This document shows, piece by piece, positions 46,913-54,183 of a stretch of 64,000 nucleotides of DNA. The notes under the pieces were generated by a model. The model saw only the letters and a list, made by a program, of their open reading frames with translations. It was not told where the DNA came from and ran no database searches. Position numbers and translations under genes: made by a program. Source of the DNA: Candidatus Acetothermia bacterium (GTDB taxonomy: Bacteria > Bipolaricaulota > Bipolaricaulia > Bipolaricaulales > Bipolaricaulaceae); assembly GCA_003562845.1 (NCBI GenBank), contig PWTL01000071.1, positions 1 to 64,000 of the forward strand, written 5' to 3'. Numbering within the stretch: position 1 is the first letter of the stretch; every line of letters starts with the position of its first letter.

Positions 46913-47756
46913 GCGCACCTCCTGTGAGCACATGCAAGGCCTTTGCCAGCTCCGCCCGGAGAGACTCGCGGGTCACTACCTGGTCCACCACACCGTGTTC
47001 CAGAGCGAACGTTGCGGTCTGGAAGCCCGCGGGAAGCCGCTCTCCGGTTGTCTTCTCGATCACGCGGGGTCCGGCGAACCCGATCATGGCGCCTTGCTCG
47101 GCGATGGTGACGTCGGCCAGGCTGGCCACTGACGCCAGCATGCCGCCGCTGGAAGGGTAGGTGAACACGACGATGAACGGGACTCCCGCTTCTGCCAGCA
47201 GGTTGCGTGTGGCTACGGTCTTGGCCATTTGCATGAGCGAAACTATGCCCTCCTGCACCCGCGCTCCGCCGGAGGCGACGACTAGTACAAAGGGAATATG
47301 CTCTTCCGCAGACCGTTCCACCGCTGTGGCGATCTCGTCACCCACCACTTGACCCATGCTTCCGCCGATGAAGCGGAAGTCCATCACGGCGAGGAGCAGC
47401 GGGGAACCGTCCAAGGTCCCCCGGCCCACCAGGATCGCGTCGTTAAGCCCTGTGATGGCTTGAGCTTCGTCCAGTCGCTCCTGATAGGGGCGGCGATCGA
47501 CGAACTCCAACGGGTCGGTGGATGTGTAGTCCGCTGTCAGTGTAGTGTAGCTGTCCTGGTCTACAATAGACGCAATGCGTTCCTGCGCTGTGAGGAAGAA
47601 ATAGGCGCCGCAGCGGGGACAGATGTGGTTTGTCTCTTTGAGCTTGCGGCGGAATACGAGCTCTCCGCACTCTCTGCACCGCAGCCAAGCAGTCTCTTCG
47701 GCCCGACGCGGCTCTACTTCTACGTAGCGTCCTCGGTTATCTCGCCTGATCGGCAT
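46905..47756 (-). CDS. accD: acetyl-CoA carboxylase carboxyltransferase subunit beta
   Basis: A 283-residue AccD, partner of AccA. A zinc ribbon (CRECGELVF and HICPRCGAYF, four Cys) is near residues 27-52. The crotonase-like core has MDFRFIGGSMGQVVGDEIATAVERSAE, VVASGGARVQEGIVSLMQMAKT and TYPSSGGMLASVASLADVTIAEQGAMIGFAGPRVIE. ATG 47756 gives the usual MPIRRDNRG-type start; the open frame upstream is within the DUF502 gene. It overlaps DUF502 by 20 bases and accA by eight, so all are translationally linked. Confidence 0.95.
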   Translation of the reverse strand: MPIRRDNRGRYVEVEPRRAEETAWLRCRECGELVFRRKLKETNHICPRCGAYFFLTAQERIASIVDQDSYTTLTADYTSTDPLEFVDRRPYQERLDEAQAITGLNDAILVGRGTLDGSPLLLAVMDFRFIGGSMGQVVGDEIATAVERSAEEHIPFVLVVASGGARVQEGIVSLMQMAKTVATRNLLAEAGVPFIVVFTYPSSGGMLASVASLADVTIAEQGAMIGFAGPRVIEKTTGERLPAGFQTATFALEHGVVDQVVTRESLRAELAKALHVLTGGAHG

Positions 47757-48411
47757 CGGGCACCTCCTTGGGTGTCGGCCTCCCCTGCAGCTTCTGCGGG
47801 ACAACCACGCCCCCTGACAAAACGAGGCTGAACCCTTCGTCCATGGTCAAATCCAGGGGGACCACTTTGTCTTCCGGCAGGAACAAAACCCATCCCGAAA
47901 GCGGGTTGGGCGCCGTGGGGATATATACTGAAACCACGGGCCTGCCGAATACCTGGTCCAGCCGCGAAAGCTCATTGCTGGTCACGACCCCCAGCACATA
48001 CGATCCTTCCTTGGGGAACTCCACCAACACAAGCCTCTTGTGCTGGGCTCCCGGTACCACCTCCCGCTTGAGCAGGGCGTGCGATAGCTGCCGCGTGGCC
48101 CAATAGAGCTTGCGCAATACAGGGAGCGAGAGCAAGCCCTGCTCCACGGTACTCACCAGGCGTTTGCCCAACCAGTAGCGGGCTACAGCTCCCACTAGCA
48201 GGACTACACTTGCGGTTACCAGGATCTCCGTGCCGGGGATATACCGTCCAAAGGCGCGAGTAAGAAGCTGCGACAGCGCAGTCTGTGGGCCTACCCAGCT
48301 GGCCACGAGACGGAAGGTGAGCCACAGGACATACGCTGTCAGTCCTGCGGGCAGGATCACCAACAGCCCCGAGACGAACGTATCACGTAACAGGCGCATC
48401 AGGCGCTTCAT
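47737..48411 (-). CDS. DUF502 family membrane protein
   Basis: A 224-residue DUF502 protein. Two membrane helices (FVSGLLVILPAGLTAYVLWL and EILVTASVVLLVGAVA) are followed by a soluble domain with VRKLYWATRQLSHALL-type text (LPVLRKLYWATRQ), VLVEFPKEGSYVLGVVT, and VYIPTAPNPLSGWVLFLPEDKVVPLDLTMDEG, the strongest family signature. The function is unknown. It heads the run DUF502-accD-accA-crp-hycI, which may end with tRNA-Ala. Confidence 0.88.
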   Translation of the reverse strand: MKRLMRLLRDTFVSGLLVILPAGLTAYVLWLTFRLVASWVGPQTALSQLLTRAFGRYIPGTEILVTASVVLLVGAVARYWLGKRLVSTVEQGLLSLPVLRKLYWATRQLSHALLKREVVPGAQHKRLVLVEFPKEGSYVLGVVTSNELSRLDQVFGRPVVSVYIPTAPNPLSGWVLFLPEDKVVPLDLTMDEGFSLVLSGGVVVPQKLQGRPTPKEVPDADQAR

Positions 48412-48434
48412 GTCTCCTCCTGCAGCTCCTTCCG

Positions 48435-48463
48435 GTTGTACGCCAAACCTGCTGGCTACGCAA
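48435..48463 (-). promoter_or_regulatory. predicted promoter of the DUF502-acc operon
   Basis: On the minus strand TTGCGT (48463-48458) and TACAAC (48440-48435) are 17 bases apart, about 18 bases before a GGAAGGAG-type ribosome site and the DUF502 ATG. Confidence 0.45.
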
Positions 48464-48485
48464 AGTGGTCCCCCGGCGCTGGCGC

Positions 48486-48527
48486 CTGGCAGCGGTAGGC
48501 GTATTGGTTATGATTCTTCGACGAATC
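48486..48527 (+). promoter_or_regulatory. predicted acs promoter with overlapping palindrome
   Basis: CTGGCA (48486-48491) and TATGAT (48509-48514) are 17 bases apart. An inverted repeat, GATTC TTCGAC GAATC (48512-48527), overlaps the -10 box and start point and could be an operator. It is divergent from the acc operon promoter. Confidence 0.4.
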
Positions 48528-48568
48528 GTAGGGAAGTGTGTCGAGCTGAGAAAGGAGGAGTGCGCAAA

Positions 48569-50527
48569 GTGGGCAAGGGTGTGAAGTGGGTGGAGCCTGA
48601 TCCGAAGCGTTCAAACTGGTATTGGCCAACCGACGAGGCCAAGCAGCGTGCCTGGGTGTCCGACCCCGAGGTGTACAAGAGGGCGGAGGAGGACCCACAA
48701 GGCTTTTGGGCCGAACGAGCGGACGAACTGCACTGGTTCAAAAAATGGGACAAGGTTTACGAAGAAGCTCCTTATGAGTTCAAGTGGTTCAGCGGAGGCA
48801 AGCTTAACCTATCGTACAACTCCCTGGATCGTCATGTGGACGCCGGCCATGGAGACCGAGTAGCTCTGATCTGGGAGCCGGAGCCCACCGACCAGCCCGG
48901 TCGTGTGTTGACGTACAGGGAGCTGCTTGCGGAAGTGGCCCGCCTGGCAAACGCTCTCAAGGAGATGGGGGTGCAGAAGGGAGATCGGGTGGGAATATAC
49001 CTACCCATGATTCCCGAGGCAGTGATCGCCATGCAGGCTGTAGTGCGCATTGGTGCGGTGCATTCAGTGGTCTTCTCCGCCTTCTCAGCAGAAGCACTGC
49101 GTGACCGGATGCTTGACTGTGGGGCCAGGGTATTGATCACCGCTGACGGCTACTATCGCCGCGGGAAGCCCATTGCCTTGAAGCCGAATGCTGACCAAGC
49201 GCTGGCCGGCACTCAAGTGGAAAAGGTGATCGTGGTCAACCGCTCGGGGAGCGACGTGCCGATGTCCACGGGGCGGGACGTCTGGTACCACGAGCTGGTA
49301 ACGGACCAGCCTGAAGAGTGTCCGGCGGAGGAGATGGAGGCGGAGGATCTTGCCTTCATCCTGTACACATCCGGCACCACGGGTAAACCCAAGGGGGTTA
49401 TGCACACCACCGGCGGTTACGCTGTGCAGGCCTACACAACGTGCAAGTGGGATTTCAACCTCCACGAGGACGACACTCACTGGTGCACGGCTGACGTGGG
49501 GTGGATCACCGGGCACACGTACATCAACTACGGTCCCCTGATGAACGGGGTGGCGACGGTGGTGTACGAGGGGACCCCCGATCACCCCGACTATGGTCGC
49601 ATGTGGCAGGTCATCGAAAAGCACAAAGTGACGGTGTACTACACTGCTCCTACGGCGATTCGCATGCACGTCAAGTGGGGCGAGGAGTGGCCCGCCAAGT
49701 ACGACCTGTCCACGCTGCGTATCCTGGGAACGGTGGGCGAGCCCATCAACGAAGAGGCGTGGATGTGGTACTTCAGGAACATTGGCGGGGAGCGCTGTCC
49801 CATTGTGGACACGTGGTGGCAGACGGAGACGGGCGCGACTTGCATTCAGGCGCTTCCGGGGATGGGGCCGTTCGTTCCCACCGTTGCCGGCAGGCCGTTC
49901 CCCGGAATCAGGGCGGCGATTCTCGACGCCGGGGGACAGGAGCTCCCCGCGGGCGACGGAGGGTATCTGGTCCTCAAACCACCGTTCCCGCCAGCCCTTT
50001 TGCGTGGCCTGTACGGGGACCCCGAGAAGTACAAGGGGACATACTTCTCCGAGTACGGCCCGGGTTTCTACTTCACTCGAGATGGGGCGCGCATCGACGA
50101 AATGGGGAACGTGCGCATTACCGGTCGGGTGGACGATGTGATGAACGTGGCCGGCCATCGCTTGGCCACCGCCGAGGTGGAGGACGCACTGACGCAGCAT
50201 CCGTTGGTGAGTGAGGTGGCCGTCGTTTCTCGCCCCGACGAAGTCAAAGGAGAGGTACCCATCGCGTTTTTGCTCCTGAAAAAGGGAGCGCAGGCTTCTG
50301 ACGGGTTGAAGCGCGAGTTGGTGAAGACGGTGGACAAGCAAATCGGCCCCACGGCACGTCCTGCGGAGATCTACTTCGTGGAGGACGTTCCCAAGACGCG
50401 CTCGGGAAAGATCATGCGCCGGGTGCTCAAGTCCCTGGTCCGTGGTGAGCCGCTGGGGGACGTGGCCACGCTACGTAATCCTGACTCTGTAGAGGACCTG
50501 AAACGAGCTGTGGGCTACAAGAGCTGA
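48569..50527 (+). CDS. acs: acetyl-CoA synthetase (AMP-forming)
   Basis: A 652-residue acyl-adenylate-forming enzyme that activates acetate. It has the N-terminal WFKKWDKVYE and WFSGGKLNLSYNSLDRHV typical of Acs, and the P-loop YTSGTTGKPKGVMHTTGGY near residue 265. Further motifs are DVGWITGHTYINYGPL, VDTWWQTETGATC, and the A10 region KTRSGKIMRRVLKSL near 625, whose Lys is the one acetylated by Pat enzymes. GTG 48569 lies ten bases after AAGGAGG. Two Pat-like genes lie 1.4 kb downstream in the opposite direction. Confidence 0.95.
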   Translation: MGKGVKWVEPDPKRSNWYWPTDEAKQRAWVSDPEVYKRAEEDPQGFWAERADELHWFKKWDKVYEEAPYEFKWFSGGKLNLSYNSLDRHVDAGHGDRVALIWEPEPTDQPGRVLTYRELLAEVARLANALKEMGVQKGDRVGIYLPMIPEAVIAMQAVVRIGAVHSVVFSAFSAEALRDRMLDCGARVLITADGYYRRGKPIALKPNADQALAGTQVEKVIVVNRSGSDVPMSTGRDVWYHELVTDQPEECPAEEMEAEDLAFILYTSGTTGKPKGVMHTTGGYAVQAYTTCKWDFNLHEDDTHWCTADVGWITGHTYINYGPLMNGVATVVYEGTPDHPDYGRMWQVIEKHKVTVYYTAPTAIRMHVKWGEEWPAKYDLSTLRILGTVGEPINEEAWMWYFRNIGGERCPIVDTWWQTETGATCIQALPGMGPFVPTVAGRPFPGIRAAILDAGGQELPAGDGGYLVLKPPFPPALLRGLYGDPEKYKGTYFSEYGPGFYFTRDGARIDEMGNVRITGRVDDVMNVAGHRLATAEVEDALTQHPLVSEVAVVSRPDEVKGEVPIAFLLLKKGAQASDGLKRELVKTVDKQIGPTARPAEIYFVEDVPKTRSGKIMRRVLKSLVRGEPLGDVATLRNPDSVEDLKRAVGYKS

Positions 50528-50562
50528 GTGCAATAGGGCAAGCATGGGGATATAGGCAAGCT

Positions 50563-50595
50563 GCCGGGGGCGGACCCGAGCGGTCCGCCCCCGGC
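50563..50595. terminator. strong GC hairpin between acs and the OFA carrier
   Basis: A perfect 14-bp stem (GCCGGGGGCGGACC / GGTCCGCCCCCGGC) with a 5-base loop, 35 bases after acs and 19 bases before the next gene. No T-run follows, so it may end, attenuate or protect the acs transcript. Confidence 0.5.
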
Positions 50596-50614
50596 CATGT
50601 GAACGGGGGCGTGT

Positions 50615-51916
50615 ATGGGGGAGCTAAAGGTGTTTGGCCTTTCTGTGGAGAGGGGACGCTGGCTGTACGTGGCGCTGGGGGCGCTTATCAACATGTGCTT
50701 GGGGGCGGTGTACGCTTTCAGCGTGTTCCGCAGGCCCTTGGAGGAGATGTGGGGCATCGGCGCCACGCACAGCGGCTTGCCGTTCATGGTGTTTCTAGGA
50801 GTGTTCAGTGTGGGGATGGTTGTCGCCGGCCGGGGGTTGGACCGCTGGGGCCCGAAGAAGACAGGCCTCGTGGGAGGGGTTCTGGTCGGCGCGGGGTGGC
50901 TTCTGGCCGGATTGTCGCCGAGCATCGGCGTGCTCACGCTGTTGTACGGAGTGCTGGCGGGGGCAGGGGTGGGGGTGCTGTACGGCTGTCCCATTGCCGT
51001 GTCTGCGAAGTGGTTCCCGGACAAGAAGGGCCTGGCCGTGGGGCTAACCGTAATGGGTTTCGGGTTGTCGGCGTTGGTGATGGCTCCTCTTCTCGAGCTG
51101 AGCATTCGGGCCCTGGGTCCCCTGGCGACGTTTTCCGTCTTCGGCGGAGGATTCTTGGCGTTGCTTGTTCTTCTTTCCCTTCCAATGCGCGTGCCTCCTG
51201 CGGGCTGGTCTGCTCCGGGCAGAGAGGCCGGCGCTGGTCGGGAGATGGGGGCGCCGGTGGACTTGGAGACGGCAGCCATGCTCCGGAGCAGCGCTTTCTA
51301 CGGGTTGTGGGGCTCTTTTACGGTGGGCTGCCTGGCCGGTCTCATGGCCATCGGTATCGCGGCGCCCTATGGGCAAGAGGTGGCACGCCTGGCACCAGGA
51401 ACTGCAGCGGTGGCCGTGTCAGTGTTTGCCCTGTTCAACGCAGCCGGACGGCCGCTGTTTGGATGGCTCACGGACCTACTCACTCCGAAGAAGACAGCGG
51501 TACTGTCCTTCTCCTCTATTATCGTTGCGTCGACTGTGCTCGCGATGTGGGGAGAGGGGAACCCGACGGTGTACTTTGTCGGCTTTTCCCTGTTGTGGCT
51601 GAACCTCGGCGGTTGGCTGGCCATCGCTCCCACAGCCACGGCGACGTTCTTTGGCACGAAGTACTACGGGAGCAACTACGGTTTGGTGTACACGGGATAC
51701 GGGCTCGGGGCCATCCTGGGGATGGTACTCTCGGGGTTGCTCCGGGACTTGACGGGGAGCTATGTGTTGGTGTTCCCTCCGGTGATCGGGATGGCAGTGG
51801 GGGGCCTACTGCTGGCGCTGTTTCTGCTCAACCCTGTGACCGGTGAACCGAGGGCGATTGTGCCGCGACGTTCTTCCAGGGGAGCCTCCGGCGCTCGGCG
51901 AAAAGGGAAACGCTAG
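50615..51916 (+). CDS. OFA-family (oxalate/formate antiporter-like) MFS transporter
   Basis: A 433-residue MFS protein with about 12 membrane segments. The first segment reads WLYVALGALINMCLGAVYAFSVFRRPLEE, the hallmark of the OFA family. It has GRGLDRWGPKKTGLVGG between segments 2 and 3, GVLYGCPIAVSAKWFPDKKGLAVGLTVMGFG, and NAAGRPLFGWLTDLLTPKK in the second half. OFA carriers move small carboxylates such as formate, oxalate or pyruvate; acetate or a related acid is plausible given acs upstream. The C-terminus is a basic tail. Its TAG stop shares the palindromic CTAG with the stop of the convergent gene. Confidence 0.88.
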   Translation: MGELKVFGLSVERGRWLYVALGALINMCLGAVYAFSVFRRPLEEMWGIGATHSGLPFMVFLGVFSVGMVVAGRGLDRWGPKKTGLVGGVLVGAGWLLAGLSPSIGVLTLLYGVLAGAGVGVLYGCPIAVSAKWFPDKKGLAVGLTVMGFGLSALVMAPLLELSIRALGPLATFSVFGGGFLALLVLLSLPMRVPPAGWSAPGREAGAGREMGAPVDLETAAMLRSSAFYGLWGSFTVGCLAGLMAIGIAAPYGQEVARLAPGTAAVAVSVFALFNAAGRPLFGWLTDLLTPKKTAVLSFSSIIVASTVLAMWGEGNPTVYFVGFSLLWLNLGGWLAIAPTATATFFGTKYYGSNYGLVYTGYGLGAILGMVLSGLLRDLTGSYVLVFPPVIGMAVGGLLLALFLLNPVTGEPRAIVPRRSSRGASGARRKGKR

Positions 51917-54177
51917 CGGAGCGGCTTCTCCGCGAACACCACTCCGTCCTCGACGACAATGCGGACCTCAAACCCGCGTCGTTGGAGAAGGGAGATCATG
52001 CGCACGTTATCTGGCGTGAGCTCACAGGTGATGCGCCGGGCCCCGAGTTCGGTGGCGGTGTCCACCATGTGGTCGGTGAGGAGGCTGCCCAGCCCTCTGC
52101 CCTGCCACGAATCAGCGACGAACACAGCGAACTCAGCGAGGTCACAGTCAGGGTCGAGGAACAGCTCTCCCTCTCCGGCTAGGCTCGGCCCTCTCTCCCC
52201 TTTCACCTCAGCCACCATGACGAGTTCGCGGCGGTAGTCAATGCAGCAGTGGCGGCGGCCCATGCGCCTGGAGGGTTCATGATGGACGGAGTGGTACCGC
52301 AGCCGCAGCGAGTCCGGGGAAGAGGAAGTGAGCATCCGCCGCCACAGGGGCTCGTCGTCGGGGCGAATGGGGCGGAGCGTGGCGCAGGTCCCGTCTCTTA
52401 GGCGAATGCTCTGTACACTTCCGTCCGGGTACGGACAAAGGGAAAGGTGTGCCTGCGAGCACGTCGGGTCGCTCCGGCCACGGGCTCCCAGGGCAGTTGC
52501 CTCCCCGTCGACGACGAAGACAGGACCGAGGTCCAATTCCACCAGCTGGGGCAGCTTGACAGCCAGTCGGGAGAGCTGCAGGAGGAGGAGCACCAACCTG
52601 CGGGAAACGGCCGGCGCCAGCCTGGGGAAGAGCTCACTGAGCATGGACCGGGCCAACGGCTCGGTCAGGGGGGGCAGACCGACTGCGGGATGCTCCCCGA
52701 GTTCGTCCGGAGAGGAAGCGAGCACTACCGACCCGAACACGGGGTGACGGCGCAGGCGAACGAGCAGTGACGGGGGATTGTGGCCCGCTGCTGCGGGGTC
52801 CACACGAACTCCCCAGCGGGCCAAGAGCGCGCGGAGCTCTTCCTTTGGTATCTCTCCAGCGGTAAGGGGGAGAGAGCCTCCTTCTGTGGGCCCGGCGGGA
52901 AGAGAGCCCCACGGCTGGTGGAGGAGGTCCAGGTTGCGCGTACATTCGGCCAGGCATCTCAGCGCGTCGGCAGCGTCGGCGAGAAGAGTGTACACGGCAA
53001 CTCCCCCCGTACGGAGCGCTTGTGCGGTCCGTTGATCGGAGGTCACCGCTACGAGTGGTTTTCCGCTGTTTGTGGCTGCTGCGGCCAGTCTGTTAGCTAC
53101 CTGGACGTTCGTCCCACTGGGCAGGTTGGCGAGCAGCATGTGGACAGCGGAATCGAAGAGCAGCGCCTCCGCGGCGGACAGAAGAGCATCTGATTCCACC
53201 TGTGGGGGGAGAGTGATTCGTGCGTTCTCTTCACGACAGCCTCCCTGGCGAAGGAGGGCACGAGTGGCAGGAGCCAGTTCGCGTGTCTTCGTAGCGCAAT
53301 CCTCCAGAACTTCTTCTGTTCCTACCTCGGTGAGCACTGCCATCTTGTGCCCTAGCGGAGGGTAGTCTGCTCGGGCCAGGAGTTCCACCAGGTTGATCAG
53401 GTCGTGGCCCCGGCGTACCGGCACTCCACCGGCACGGCGCAGGGCCTCGGCGAACACCTGCCATTCCCAGTCACAATCGCACCTACAGGCGACAACGGGT
53501 CTGTCCCGGGAGAAGGACCACACAGCGGGCAGAAGCTTGTGTGGGGTGGGCAGTCGGTCCACGTCCAGCAGGAGAGTCTGTACGCGGCCGCGCCCGTGCA
53601 GGTAGTCCGTCACATCGGCCAGGTCGACGTCGACCTGGTCGCCGAGAGAGAGGAGGTGGCTTATTCCGAGGTCTGCGCATTCGGCCCGGGCGGTGAGCTC
53701 GGTCCATAGGGGGGAAGAGCTCGATACCAGGGCCAGTCCTCCGTGGGCGGGCATGCCCGGCATGACGCTTGCGTTGAGCTGTAGCGCAGGAACCAGCAAC
53801 CCCAGGGATCCCGGACCGATTATACGAGTGTCGGGGTAGTTGTCGTTTAGGGACTGTAAAACTCTGTGCGGCGCGTCCTGCGTCATTATGAGGACGCCGG
53901 GTAGCCCCTCCTCAGCACAGGATCGGACCAATCCCGCGACCTCTGACTCGGGGGCGTCTACCAAGGCCAGGTCTACTTCGACGGGAAGTTCCCTCACTCG
54001 GCGCATTGCGGGCAGGGGTCTGTATTGGGCAAGGGCTTCGCCTACAAGGAAAACGTCGCCTCTGTAGTTGTGCTGGAGAAGGTTTCGTAGCACCAGACGG
54101 GCGAGTTCGCCGGAGCCTTCGGAGACGACGGCCAGCCGTCTGGGCCGCAGCGCGCGCTCGAGGTTACGGATGCCCAC
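51913..54177 (-). CDS. degenerate Pat-like acyl-CoA synthetase/GNAT fusion (catalytic regions lost)
   Basis: A 754-residue paralogue of the upstream gene. It begins with the same MGIRNL and keeps the CoA-binding-like first domain (RIIGPGSLGLLVPALQLNAS). The segment that in the neighbour holds the catalytic His (ASHTGALAG) is missing, and about 90 residues of the ATP-grasp domain, including the HKTDVGGV region, are gone. The C-terminal GNAT domain is intact, with TLRPIRPDDEPLWRRML and the acetyl-CoA loop WQGRGLGSLLTDH. It therefore looks like an acetyltransferase with a pseudo-synthetase sensor, as in Salmonella Pat. It is seven bases after its paralogue. Confidence 0.85.
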   Translation of the reverse strand: MGIRNLERALRPRRLAVVSEGSGELARLVLRNLLQHNYRGDVFLVGEALAQYRPLPAMRRVRELPVEVDLALVDAPESEVAGLVRSCAEEGLPGVLIMTQDAPHRVLQSLNDNYPDTRIIGPGSLGLLVPALQLNASVMPGMPAHGGLALVSSSSPLWTELTARAECADLGISHLLSLGDQVDVDLADVTDYLHGRGRVQTLLLDVDRLPTPHKLLPAVWSFSRDRPVVACRCDCDWEWQVFAEALRRAGGVPVRRGHDLINLVELLARADYPPLGHKMAVLTEVGTEEVLEDCATKTRELAPATRALLRQGGCREENARITLPPQVESDALLSAAEALLFDSAVHMLLANLPSGTNVQVANRLAAAATNSGKPLVAVTSDQRTAQALRTGGVAVYTLLADAADALRCLAECTRNLDLLHQPWGSLPAGPTEGGSLPLTAGEIPKEELRALLARWGVRVDPAAAGHNPPSLLVRLRRHPVFGSVVLASSPDELGEHPAVGLPPLTEPLARSMLSELFPRLAPAVSRRLVLLLLQLSRLAVKLPQLVELDLGPVFVVDGEATALGARGRSDPTCSQAHLSLCPYPDGSVQSIRLRDGTCATLRPIRPDDEPLWRRMLTSSSPDSLRLRYHSVHHEPSRRMGRRHCCIDYRRELVMVAEVKGERGPSLAGEGELFLDPDCDLAEFAVFVADSWQGRGLGSLLTDHMVDTATELGARRITCELTPDNVRMISLLQRRGFEVRIVVEDGVVFAEKPLR

Positions 54178-54183
54178 TGTCGA

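Noticed and set aside
49085-50341. 418-residue minus-strand frame opposite acs
   Set aside because: It is antisense to the strongly conserved acs and contains no domain.
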